Below, one piece after another: positions 17,195 through 25,320 of a stretch of DNA of 64,000 bases. The notes beneath the pieces were generated by a model. That model was not told the DNA's origin, did not search any database, and worked only from the letters and a program-made list of their open reading frames with translations. This stretch comes from Sphingobium baderi (GTDB lineage: Bacteria > Pseudomonadota > Alphaproteobacteria > Sphingomonadales > Sphingomonadaceae), in the NCBI RefSeq assembly GCF_001456115.1, contig NZ_CP013264.1, positions 1,038,001 to 1,102,000 on the forward strand, in the 5' to 3' direction. How positions within the stretch are numbered: the first letter of the stretch is position 1; every line of letters begins with the position of its first letter. The position numbers and the translations under genes are program-made.

Positions 17195-18080
17195 GACCGG
17201 CCATCCGTGATTGCAGGGCTCGCGGCATCTTCTCGAGTCTTTCCGCCCGCAGCAGTGTGCTGAACCCATCATCGGCAAGAAGGTCCTTCATCGCTTCAAC
17301 GATGAAAAGCAGCTGCGTCTGAGCATAATCCGACTTCTTGACGAGCAGGCGCTGCTTCTCTGCCTCGCGCTGATAAATTTCCATCAGGTCGTTGGCGGTC
17401 AGGCGCCGATTGCCGCCCTTCTGCCCAAGCCGACCTCGGGGTAGTCCTTTGTTTCGATTACGGGCCCGCAAGTCGAGAAGCCGGCGCATCGCAGCGAGCT
17501 TCTTTCCGCGAAGATTCCCTTTATCATACGCGTCCAGGAGCACATCCTGCGCATCATCGGCTTCGGAGCGGGCGATCTCCATGGCGAGCGTGATCGGGAT
17601 CAGGCCTGTCTCGACGGCTGCGAGCAGGCGTTCCTCACCGCGCTCCAGCAACGACAGCACCAGGCTGACCCAAGAGGAACTGACGCCGATCTTTTGGGCG
17701 ATTTCTGTTTCATTATGCCCTCGTGAACGTAGGGCGCCCACTTCCTTCATGACGTCGATGGGACGCTGCACCGGGCGAGCAATGTTCTCCACCAGGCTCA
17801 TGACCAGACAATCACTCTCCGGCGCTTCGATAACCACAGCCGGGATTTCCGTCTGCCCAAGCATCTGAAAGGCATCGAGGCGACCTTCGCCGCAAACCAG
17901 ATCATAGCGCGGGCCTCCCGGACCGGTTCGACGGCTGACCGTTATGGGGCGTTTGAGTCCGATGGCCTCGATGTTGTTCACGATTTCCCGGTGCTGCCGC
18001 TTGTTTCGTGCTCGCGGGTTCAGCACGGTGATCTTGGAAATCGGTATCATCTCGATGTTCTGGGGAAGTGATGTGATCAT
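17181..18080 (-). CDS. ParB/RepB-type partition protein (first of pair)
   Basis: ParB-family DNA-binding protein, 299 residues. It has the N-terminal ParB domain (MIPISKITVLNPRARN, then YDLVCGEGRLDAFQMLG in the CTP-binding region and SLVENIARP) and a helix-turn-helix (HNETEIAQKIGVSSSWVSLVLSLL). The C-terminal third is basic and helical (GKKLAAMRRLLDLRARNRNKG). The ATG shares its A with the recombinase stop (TGATG at 18078-18082), and its own stop overlaps the next ParB gene. This recombinase-ParB-ParB order without ParA is the notable context. It may bind and bridge the element's DNA during excision or spread as a CTP-dependent clamp, both inference. Confidence 0.87.
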   Translation of the reverse strand: MITSLPQNIEMIPISKITVLNPRARNKRQHREIVNNIEAIGLKRPITVSRRTGPGGPRYDLVCGEGRLDAFQMLGQTEIPAVVIEAPESDCLVMSLVENIARPVQRPIDVMKEVGALRSRGHNETEIAQKIGVSSSWVSLVLSLLERGEERLLAAVETGLIPITLAMEIARSEADDAQDVLLDAYDKGNLRGKKLAAMRRLLDLRARNRNKGLPRGRLGQKGGNRRLTANDLMEIYQREAEKQRLLVKKSDYAQTQLLFIVEAMKDLLADDGFSTLLRAERLEKMPRALQSRMAGHVDE

Positions 18081-19330
18081 CAGGCGGCCTCCGCAATGCT
18101 GACTGGGGCTGCGATCTCGTAGAGATAGTCGAGGCTTTCGAACCGGTAGGCATCGAGGGACAGGCCGTTCTCTTCGGCAAGCCTCACGCGGTCGGAAGCG
18201 ATATCGATCCTGGGAAACAGATAATAATCCAAAGGCGCACGGTTCGCGGAATCCATCCGCACCACGATGGTGATGTCGGTGCCGAGGGATGTGTCAAAAC
18301 GCAGTTTCCACCGGAGCAAACCGGTGGGTGTCGAGGTGCAGCGGACGATGACCAGGCTGACGCTGAATTCGTCATTGACGATGATGCGATCGGTTTCGTC
18401 CTCTTGCTGGATTTTGCTGCCCATGCCCCGAAAGCCGTCGAGCACCTCATCGAGAACGTCGGGATGGAGATTGCGCAGGAAGCGGTTGATCTCGACATAG
18501 CGATAATCGCGATCTGGCCTGAATCCGACCAGGCTGTAGGCGCGCAAGAGGCTACCGAACCGGGAACTGAAGGCACTGCTCGACGGCATTCCGTCACATT
18601 CGTCGATGATGATTCCGGAGAGCAGCCCCTCGCGTTCGTAAAGCTCGCGAAGGGTCAAGAGCATCTCATCATCGGAAAGGCGGAAGGAGCGCGCATTGAT
18701 GATCGCCCGGGCTGCCTCGAAAATATCCCTTTCGATAATCGCCTCGAAGACCCCTTGGGCCCGGATCCACATGTCGGGATCGTTGCGGACACGCTTTTTC
18801 TTCAGCTTGAAGGAGCGCCGGTTCCAGACATTGTCGCCGACGTATTTCTCATTGATCAGCAATTGGTGGATCGTTCCTCGCGTCCAGGTGCGACCAAGGT
18901 CCGTTGGAATGCCGCGACGGTTGAGGTCATCAGCTATGTCCTGCTCACCTCGCTTGTCGTGGACGAAGGCGCGATATACATCGCGAACGATTGCGACTTC
19001 CTCGTCCGGGCCGGGTGTGAGGATCACCCGATCCGTCTGGATGCTTTTGTGTTCGCCGCGAGCAAGAGCGGCTTTGACGTTCCCATGTTCGTCGATCAGA
19101 GTTCGACGAAGCCCAAAGCCTGCGGGGCCTCCCTGCCGGTAGCCTTTCTCGATCAGGCGCCCCTGGCCTGCGAACACCTTGGTGGATAGTTCGCGGCTGT
19201 ACTCCCCAGCCATGGCGCGTTTGACGCCTTTGACGATTGTGGAGACCGGGCTTCCGTCATTCTCGAACTGCTCGGCGCAATACTCGACAGCGATCCCGGC
19301 CCGTTTGCAGATATATTCGTAATAGGCGCT
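18080..19330 (-). pseudogene. Large serine recombinase, N-terminally truncated by IS21
   Basis: The frame continues the large serine recombinase pattern from SAYYEYICKRAG through the recombinase-domain block VFAGQGRLIEKGYRQGGPAG and RGIPTDLGRTWTRGTIHQLL to a long C-terminal region (MPSSSAFSSRFGSLLRAY). The resolvase catalytic domain with its nucleophilic serine, roughly the first 100 residues, is missing. At 19330 host sequence stops and the terminal repeat of the IS21 element begins. An ATG inside the repeat at 19357 would add nine element-encoded residues and allow a truncated product of 425 residues. Such a product could still bind DNA but should not cut it. The stop is fused to the ParB gene start (TGATG). 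Confidence 0.85.
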
Positions 19331-19371
19331 GTCAACGGCGGAGCAAAAGTCGGCCATTCGGCGGCGTAAAA
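19330..19371. repeat. Left terminal repeats of the IS21 element
   Basis: The outer end TGTC is followed by AACGGCGGAGCAA and, 13 bases further in, GGCGGCGTAAAA. Both blocks recur inverted at the other end. This end supplies the start codon and first nine codons of the truncated recombinase frame. Confidence 0.8.
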
Positions 19372-19388
19372 CCAGGCCATCGTGTTAC

Positions 19389-19441
19389 ATGCCGGGGGGA
19401 GTGGCGTGAGGGCGTAGCCCGAGGGCCACTCCCCCCGGCAT
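19389..19441. repeat. 17-bp perfect hairpin at the end of the IS21 element
   Basis: ATGCCGGGGGGAGTGGC (19389-19405) is exactly complementary to 19425-19441. The loop contains a further small stem, GGGC-GTA-GCCC. It lies 11 bases after the istB stop and inside the left terminal repeats. It may terminate istAB transcription or block read-through from outside; its GC-rich cruciform is unusually strong. Confidence 0.7.
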
Positions 19442-19452
19442 TGGTGTAATTT

Positions 19453-20220
19453 TCAGGGTCTGGTTTTGGCCTTGCGGGCCCGGCTGTGCGCGAGGCGATA
19501 GCTTTCGCCGTTCATCTCGAGGATGCTGACGTGATGGGTCAGGCGATCGAGGAGCGCGCCTGTGAGACGCTCAGATCCGAAGGTTTCGGTCCATTCGTCG
19601 AAGGGCAGGTTGCTGGTGATGAAGGTGGAGCCGCGTTCGTAACGCTGGGAGATCAGCTCGAACAACAGTTCGGCGCCGGTCTTGGAGAGCGGCACAAAGC
19701 CCAGTTCGTCGATGATGAGCAGCTTGTATCCGGCCATCTGCTTCTGGAAGCGCAGAAGACGGCGCTCGTCGCGGGCCTCCATCATTTCGCTGACCAGCGC
19801 TGCCGCGGTGGTGAAGCCCACCGACAGTCCTTTCTGGCATGCTGCCAGTCCGAGCCCCAACGCTACGTGCGTCTTTCCGGTGCCTGATGGCCCCAGAGCG
19901 ATGGCGTTCTCACGCCGCTCGATCCACTCGCAGCGCGCCATCTCGAGCACCTGCATCTTGTTGAGCCTGGGGATGGCGGCGAAGTCGAAGCTGTCGAGGC
20001 TTTTGACGGCGGGGAAGCGCGCGGCCTTGATGCGCCGCTCGACCATGCGACGCTCCCTGTCGATCATTTCCATCTCGACGAGGCGGGCGAGGAAGCGGAT
20101 ATGATCGACGCCTTCAGCGGCACATTGCCGCGCGAGCTTGTGATGCTCACGCAGGCACGTAGGCAGCTTGAGCGCCTTGAGATGGTGAGCGAGAAGGATC
20201 TCCGGGGCCTGATCGCTCAT
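19453..20220 (-). CDS. istB: IS21-family helper ATPase IstB
   Basis: AAA+ transposition helper that assists the IstA transposase in target selection. The 255-residue protein has Walker A GPSGTGKT at residues 110-117, Walker B LLIIDELG near 167-174 and sensor-type STFITSNLPFDEW. The start ATG overlaps the istA stop (ATGA), and the longer upstream frame runs through istA in another phase. It appears intact, so the element may still be active. Confidence 0.95.
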   Translation of the reverse strand: MSDQAPEILLAHHLKALKLPTCLREHHKLARQCAAEGVDHIRFLARLVEMEMIDRERRMVERRIKAARFPAVKSLDSFDFAAIPRLNKMQVLEMARCEWIERRENAIALGPSGTGKTHVALGLGLAACQKGLSVGFTTAAALVSEMMEARDERRLLRFQKQMAGYKLLIIDELGFVPLSKTGAELLFELISQRYERGSTFITSNLPFDEWTETFGSERLTGALLDRLTHHVSILEMNGESYRLAHSRARKAKTRP

Positions 20221-21725
20221 GCGGCCTCCTGCCGGTCGGAGAGCAGGCTCAGATAGGCTCTGGCAAAGGTCTTCTCGACCGTGGTGCGTGGCAGGAAGGG
20301 ATAGACGTCCAGGTCCAGCCTGGGCGGTACGCGTTCGATCCGGCACAGGACGAGGTGCTTGACGGCATCGAAGCCGATGGCGCCAAGATCGATGGCCTGT
20401 TCGACCGCCGCCTGGAGATCGGCGAGGGTGAACGTTTCCAGCAGGCGCAGTACCTGCACATATTCGCGCCTGCCATGTTTGTGCATGCGCCCTTCCATCA
20501 ACCGCTGCAGTGTCGTGAACGCTTCGGGCAGGTCCCAGCCCTGCAAAGGCGCAGCCTGGTCGAATGCGTTGATCTTCTGCTCGATCAGCGGGAGATAATG
20601 GAGCGGGTCGAAGACAACCTCCTCGCGGGCATAGCAACGAGGATGACGGGCGATGACTTCGCTGCGGCAGCCGATCACCACCTCATCGACATAGGCCCTG
20701 ATCCAGACCTCCTGATGGCCCCAGGCCACCGGAACCGAATAATCGTTGGTCCTGTAGCGCACCAGGGATTGCGAGGAGACCCGCCCGCCTTTCTGATCGC
20801 AGGCCTCGAAGGGTGTAGCGGGCAGAGGCTGCATGGCCGCGAGATCGCGCTGCAGCCGCTCACCGATCGTCTCGCTCTGCCCGCGCACCTTGTCCTGCTG
20901 GCGCTTGCGGCATTGCTCCTCCAGCCACAGGTTGAACGCCTCCCAGGTCGGGAACTTCGGGATCGGCACCATGAAGTTGCGCCGGCAATAGCCTACCAGC
21001 CCCTCCACATTGCCTTTCTCGTTCCCCTTGCCCGGGCGAGCATAGCGGTCGCGGATCACGTAATGTGACAGGAAAGCGCTGAACAGCGTGGCACGCTGCC
21101 GCGTGCCGTCGGGCAGGATCTTCGTCACAAGGCAGCGATCGTTGTCATAGACGATCGAGCGCGGTACCGCGCCGAAAAACGCGAAGGCATGCACGTGTCC
21201 GTCCACCCAGGCCTCCGCCACCGCCGCCGGATAGGCCCGCACATAGCAGGCATCACTGTGCGGCAGATCGAGCGCGAAGAAGTAGGCCTTCTGCTCCACC
21301 CCGCCGATCTCCACCAGCGCTTCCCCGAAATCGGCCTGCGCATCTCCCGCAGGGTGCGCCAGCGGCACGAACATCTCCCGGCTGCGCTGTTCGCGCTCCC
21401 GGATGTAATCCTTGATGATCGTATAGCCGCCGGTGAAACCATGCTCGGTGCGCAAACGGTCGAATACCCGCTTCGCCGTATGGCGTTGCTTGCGCGGGAC
21501 ACTGCGGTCACCCTCAAGCCATCCATCAATGATCGCCACAAACCCGTCCAGCTTCGGGCGCTGCGGTACGGACTGGCGCCGGTAACCCGGCGGCGATGAA
21601 AACGACAGCATCTTGCGTACCGTTTCGCGCGACACATTGAAACGCTTCGCCGCCGCCCGTTGGCTCATGCCATCCGCGCAAGCCAGACGGACCTGAAGAT
21701 AAAGTTCCACGCTGTAGATCCCCAC
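20217..21725 (-). CDS. istA: IS21-family transposase IstA
   Basis: DDE transposase of 502 residues. It has an N-terminal helix-turn-helix (DGMSQRAAAKRFNVSRETVRKML) and an rve catalytic core with Asp132 in AQADFG, Asp194 in VYDND and a Glu in GKGNEKGNVEG (236 or 241), and a C-terminal DNA-binding/IstB-contact region. Length is normal for IS21 and no frameshift is seen. Start at 21725 lies just inside the right terminal repeats. It is translationally coupled to istB. Confidence 0.95.
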   Translation of the reverse strand: MGIYSVELYLQVRLACADGMSQRAAAKRFNVSRETVRKMLSFSSPPGYRRQSVPQRPKLDGFVAIIDGWLEGDRSVPRKQRHTAKRVFDRLRTEHGFTGGYTIIKDYIREREQRSREMFVPLAHPAGDAQADFGEALVEIGGVEQKAYFFALDLPHSDACYVRAYPAAVAEAWVDGHVHAFAFFGAVPRSIVYDNDRCLVTKILPDGTRQRATLFSAFLSHYVIRDRYARPGKGNEKGNVEGLVGYCRRNFMVPIPKFPTWEAFNLWLEEQCRKRQQDKVRGQSETIGERLQRDLAAMQPLPATPFEACDQKGGRVSSQSLVRYRTNDYSVPVAWGHQEVWIRAYVDEVVIGCRSEVIARHPRCYAREEVVFDPLHYLPLIEQKINAFDQAAPLQGWDLPEAFTTLQRLMEGRMHKHGRREYVQVLRLLETFTLADLQAAVEQAIDLGAIGFDAVKHLVLCRIERVPPRLDLDVYPFLPRTTVEKTFARAYLSLLSDRQEAA

Positions 21726-21764
21726 ACCTCCCTGACTCGGCAGAAAGGCTTCAAGGTGGACGAC

Positions 21765-21830
21765 TTTTACGCCGCCCGCAGCAGGACTATCCCGCCGCTA
21801 CCGTGGTCGAATATTGCTCCGCCGTTCTCA
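21765..21830. repeat. Right terminal repeats of the IS21 element
   Basis: TTTTACGCCGCC (21765-21776) and TTGCTCCGCCGTT (21814-21826) are inverted copies of the left-end blocks; a third, weaker copy may lie between them. The element ends with CA at 21829-21830. Confidence 0.78.
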
Positions 21831-21932
21831 GAAGTGGGTGCGCTGGTCGCTTTCCTGTGTTCTCAGGATGCGGGCTATATTACCGGTCAGTATATCGTTG
21901 TCGATGGTGGCTATATGCAGGCCTATCACTGA
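21831..21932 (+). pseudogene. C-terminal remnant of an SDR-family oxidoreductase
   Basis: Immediately after the IS21 end, 33 codons read EVGALVAFLCSQDAGYITGQ and then a VDGGY motif near the C terminus, followed by TGA. This is the classic final segment of FabG-like short-chain dehydrogenases. About 85 percent of the gene, including cofactor and catalytic motifs, is absent. It is not related to the recombinase cut at the other IS end. Confidence 0.88.
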
Positions 21933-22006
21933 GGGCGTTTGAGGATGGATCTACGGATCGCCTAATTCCGCCATGACGGCAGTTCTGCGGCAATGCCATG
22001 CTTCGG

Positions 22007-22693
22007 CTAATCGGGTGTTGGCGCGGAGGACTCCTCGCGTTCGGGAAGCTTGCCCTGATTGATGGCCCAGATCGCCGCCTGCGTACGGTTGTCGACTTGA
22101 AGCTTACGCAGGATGGCCTTGACATGCGCTTTCACCGTCGCTTCCGCCACGGCCAGCCTGCTTGCGATATCCTTGTTGGCTTCCCCTGCGGCAAGGCAAT
22201 GGAGAATCTGGATTTCCCGTTCGGACAGGTCGGGCCTCGCGTCGCGGGCATGCATGTCCTGAAGAGTCGATGGCGGGGCGTCAGCGGCCAGATGCTGGAT
22301 GATTTCGGAGGGCATGACCTTCATCCCTGTCGCGATCAGCCGGACCGCGCACAATAAAGGTTCCGCCGCCATATGGGTGGACAGCAGGCCGTCTATGCCA
22401 ATGGCAAATGCCTGCTTTGCAGTGTCGATGTCACAAGCATCGCACAACAGGACAATGCGCGCGGTCGGCAAAGCGGCTCGCAGCGCGCCGCAACGGGGCA
22501 GGATGGGGGGCACGGAGGGACTGTCGATAAGGACCATCTGATCGGGGCCGTCCCTCCAGTCCGGGAAATGCGTTTCCACATGGCCGGACAGAACGCGCTC
22601 GATAACGAAATCCGCCTCCATCAGGATATGACGCAAACCGAAACTGTCGATTTCGTTGCGACCCCAAATGGAAATGTGAAGCGCGCCGTTCAT
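22007..22693 (-). CDS. NarL/FixJ-type regulator with degenerate receiver (first of three)
   Basis: LuxR-type DNA-binding regulator of about 228 residues. The C-terminal half has LSEREIQILHCLAAGEANKD and EATVKAHVKAILRKLQVDNR, a standard GerE/LuxR helix-turn-helix. The N-terminal receiver fold keeps a possible acceptor Asp57 (MVLID) but lacks the acidic pair near the first strand, and Thr106 replaces the conserved Lys. Phosphorylation is therefore doubtful. The start is uncertain: ATG 22693 is chosen because the receiver fold begins there, though 22792 and 22819 are in frame and none has a good Shine-Dalgarno. It is divergent from the Wzz/tyrosine kinase gene, which it may regulate. Confidence 0.82.
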   Translation of the reverse strand: MNGALHISIWGRNEIDSFGLRHILMEADFVIERVLSGHVETHFPDWRDGPDQMVLIDSPSVPPILPRCGALRAALPTARIVLLCDACDIDTAKQAFAIGIDGLLSTHMAAEPLLCAVRLIATGMKVMPSEIIQHLAADAPPSTLQDMHARDARPDLSEREIQILHCLAAGEANKDIASRLAVAEATVKAHVKAILRKLQVDNRTQAAIWAINQGKLPEREESSAPTPD

Positions 22694-23047
22694 GACGAAC
22701 GTCGTCGGGAAACAGCGTCTGGTGGCTGGATTGGCATCTTGATATATCAGGACCGCTCTGGATTGATGGTGCCAAAAGACTAGCCCACGCATCGGTTCGT
22801 CGTGAGCAGACTTCGGCATTACCCCGAATGACAGACAGTTTGCCGAGAGCCGCAAAGAGCGGCAGCGGCCGCCCGCGTCCTCCACCCCGCAGCATATGTC
22901 CCTTTGCATGCAGCATCATAATGCCAAGGACGTAGCCCCTATGCGCCCGGACGTCGGCCCCAATTGCTTTTGAAGCCGCTCCTGTCCCGGCCCACAATAT
23001 GCACCGCAATCATTGCGCCCCATCCGTCAGACCAGGGATAGACCATC
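22694..23047. promoter_or_regulatory. Divergent control region between regulator and Wzz/kinase gene
   Basis: About 350 bases without a settled gene; part could belong to the regulator if it starts further upstream. It should contain the promoter of the polysaccharide kinase gene. AGGGATAG occurs at 23034-23041, just before the GTG start, where it doubles as a ribosome-binding sequence. Confidence 0.4.
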
Positions 23048-25312
23048 GTGAACTCCAGAGCAGACATGACGCTTGCCTTGCCTTCGCCCGATGTCCATCC
23101 GGGCGCACGTATACCCTCTGGCGGACCGCTTATGGGGCTGGAGCAAATCGCCAATGTCTTCCGCCGAAGACGCATCCTGATATTGGGCATCGTCGCGGTC
23201 GTGCTGGCGTCCACGGCGCTTATCGTCTTCACGCAAACGCCCATATATGAAGCGAAAGCCACGCTGCGGATGGACGTTCCGGTCGCGGCCGACGGCAGCG
23301 ACCGCGTCCAGCAGAGCGCGGAAAGCGAAATGCAGATCGAAACGGAAATCCGCGCCTTGTCGTCGCATGATCTGGCGGCCGCCATGGTCCGGGATCTGGA
23401 ACTGCTCGACAATCCTGCCTTTTCCGGCCGGAAGATGAGCAAGGGACGCACCGCCCGTGCGTCCCAGTTCCGCATAGACAATGCCGCGGAACAGCTTCTG
23501 TCGATGGTGACCGTCCAGCGGATTCCCCATACCCAGCTCATCACCGTGACCGTCCGGTCGCCCCATCCCAAATTCGCCGCCATGATCGCCAACCGCTATG
23601 TGCATGTGCGTCAGATGAACAGCATGGTGGATCGTCTGCAGAGACAGGAAGGCATCGTCGCGGCGCTGGCAGAGCGGACGAACAAGGCAGGCGAGGAACT
23701 GCGTCACGCGGAACAGGCCGTTGCGGACTATCGCAATGAGCATCGCATGCTGGGTGGAGGCGACAGCACGAACGCGCTGGCCGGCATCACCCAGTTGGCG
23801 GCCGAAACAGTGTCCGCCGCCAGTGCGCGCGCCGCAGCCGCGGCAAAGGCGGCTGGCGTCAGTGCCGCGGCCGCGATGCGACCGGGGCCGGAAAGCGCCA
23901 CCTCTCCCCTGCTGTCCGCGCAACAACAGCGCTATGCCGATCTGATGCAGCGCAAGGCGGAACTGTCCGGCTTTTACGGATCGGGCCATCCCGCCCTTGC
24001 CAATGTGCTGGCACAGATCGACGAGGTGAAGCGCACGATGGAGGCTGAACGGCTGCGGGTCCGGCAACGGGCAGCCGCCGACGCGGCGATCGAAGCCTCT
24101 CATGAAAGCACGCTCGCGCGCAGCGACGCGCAGGGCGCGGCGGCCCGTGAATCGGTGCTTCAGAGCAATCTGGCCGCGCTTACCACCAAGGCCTATCAGA
24201 ATAATGAGGCGGGCGTTAAGCTCGCTGAACTGGAGCGCGCCGCGGAAACCCAACGCGGCCTCTATCTGGGGTTGTCCGGGCGTCTCAAGCAATTGGGGGC
24301 GGCGCTGGTGTCGGGAACCGGCCTGGTTCTGCAATCGACCGCGCCCATTCCCCAAAACCCGATCAGCCCGACCCCGCGCAAGACTATGATGGCCGCATTG
24401 ATGGGATCGACCATATTGGCCTTTGGCTGCGCGTTCGTGCTGGAACTGACCGACAGGCGGCTACGCAGTGCGGAGCAAATCTGGCGGCTGTTCGGTCTGG
24501 AAAGCTTTGCCATGATCCCGATGCTGCGATCCGGCGTGGAAAAGGACACGGCGGCAAAACTCATAGCCGAACGGCCAAGCTCCCTGTTCGTCGAATCCGC
24601 CAGGATGATGCTGACCGAAGTGATGCGGCAACGCCGGGGCAATGGCGCACAGGTGGTGCTGGTCACGTCGCCGCTGCCAGGGGATGGCAAAACCTCGGTC
24701 GCCTATAGTCTGGGCGCGGCCGCCATCGCGGCGGGTAGCCGGGCGGCCGTCGTGGAATTGGACCTGTGGCAACGCGCGCCCGCTGCGAATGACGAGCATG
24801 AGACCATCGACCTCATCGCTTATCTGCAGGGTGAATCGCGCGTGCGCGGACTGCTCACCCAGGCTTCCAGTCCGACGCAAAATGCCCTCACGGTCTTTGC
24901 GTCCCATGAACAGACGCGCGATCCCAGTACCGTTATTTCCTCGTCCCAGCTTGCTTCCCTGTTCGAGGATCTGCGCGCGCGCATGGATCTGGTCGTGATC
25001 GATGCGCCCCCCGTTCTGGCGGTGCGCGACGCGTCCAACATGGCCTGTTTCGCGGATGTGAACCTGCTCGTGGTGCGCTGGGGCCATACCACCGTGGAGG
25101 AGGCGGCCGACAGCCTGGTGGCGCTACGTTCTCCGGTGGATGGTGTCGTGCTGAATGCGGTCGACTATCCTCGCCATGCGCGCGGGCACTATGGTGATCT
25201 GGTGCAGTATTTCAATCGCGCGGGTGCTTATTATGAACGCGACGACGAACTGATCCAGGCCAGCTTCCTCGACAAGCTGAAGGAAAAGATCCGCCGGCCC
25301 CGCGCTGCCTGA
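23048..25312 (+). CDS. Wzz-type chain-length determinant fused to BY-type tyrosine autokinase
   Basis: Inner-membrane protein of 754 residues that should control polymer length and Wzy-dependent export. The Wzz part has a first membrane helix near residues 43-62 (ILILGIVAVVLAS), a long periplasmic coiled-coil region and a second helix near 445-465 after a Pro-rich segment. The cytosolic BY-kinase part has Walker A SPLPGDGKTS near 545, a variant Walker A' VVELDLWQR (Glu where Asp is usual) and Walker B LVVIDAPPVL near 650. A short Tyr cluster (HYGDLVQYFNRAGAYYERD) near the C terminus is the probable autophosphorylation site. The GTG start has AGGGAT upstream. The gene converges with the flippase gene, 8 bases apart. 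Confidence 0.93.
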   Translation: MNSRADMTLALPSPDVHPGARIPSGGPLMGLEQIANVFRRRRILILGIVAVVLASTALIVFTQTPIYEAKATLRMDVPVAADGSDRVQQSAESEMQIETEIRALSSHDLAAAMVRDLELLDNPAFSGRKMSKGRTARASQFRIDNAAEQLLSMVTVQRIPHTQLITVTVRSPHPKFAAMIANRYVHVRQMNSMVDRLQRQEGIVAALAERTNKAGEELRHAEQAVADYRNEHRMLGGGDSTNALAGITQLAAETVSAASARAAAAAKAAGVSAAAAMRPGPESATSPLLSAQQQRYADLMQRKAELSGFYGSGHPALANVLAQIDEVKRTMEAERLRVRQRAAADAAIEASHESTLARSDAQGAAARESVLQSNLAALTTKAYQNNEAGVKLAELERAAETQRGLYLGLSGRLKQLGAALVSGTGLVLQSTAPIPQNPISPTPRKTMMAALMGSTILAFGCAFVLELTDRRLRSAEQIWRLFGLESFAMIPMLRSGVEKDTAAKLIAERPSSLFVESARMMLTEVMRQRRGNGAQVVLVTSPLPGDGKTSVAYSLGAAAIAAGSRAAVVELDLWQRAPAANDEHETIDLIAYLQGESRVRGLLTQASSPTQNALTVFASHEQTRDPSTVISSSQLASLFEDLRARMDLVVIDAPPVLAVRDASNMACFADVNLLVVRWGHTTVEEAADSLVALRSPVDGVVLNAVDYPRHARGHYGDLVQYFNRAGAYYERDDELIQASFLDKLKEKIRRPRAA

Positions 25313-25320
25313 CATTCTGT

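Larger units (their letters stand above)
19330..21830 (-). mobile_element. IS21-family insertion sequence, about 2.5 kb
   Basis: The element is defined by matching termini: AACGGCGGAGCAA at 19334-19346 and its inverted copy TTGCTCCGCCGTT at 21814-21826, each four bases from an outer TG...CA end. A second matching block GGCGGCGTAAAA occurs at 19360-19371 (left) and inverted at 21765-21776 (right), as expected for the multiple terminal repeats of IS21 elements. Inside are istA and istB, overlapping by ATGA. The flanks (ATAGGCGC left, GAAGTGGG right) do not form a target duplication, and they belong to two different broken genes. Confidence 0.9.

Noticed and set aside
16238-18080. A repABC plasmid replicon
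   Set aside because: Two ParB/RepB-like genes are present, but neither RepA nor RepC is found and the partner is a serine recombinase.
21660-21932. 90-codon frame crossing the right IS21 end
   Set aside because: It is a chimera of the IS end and the SDR remnant; only the last 33 codons are meaningful.
23027-24355. 442-codon minus-strand frame opposite the Wzz/kinase gene
   Set aside because: The plus strand encodes an unambiguous BY-kinase; this is a shadow.
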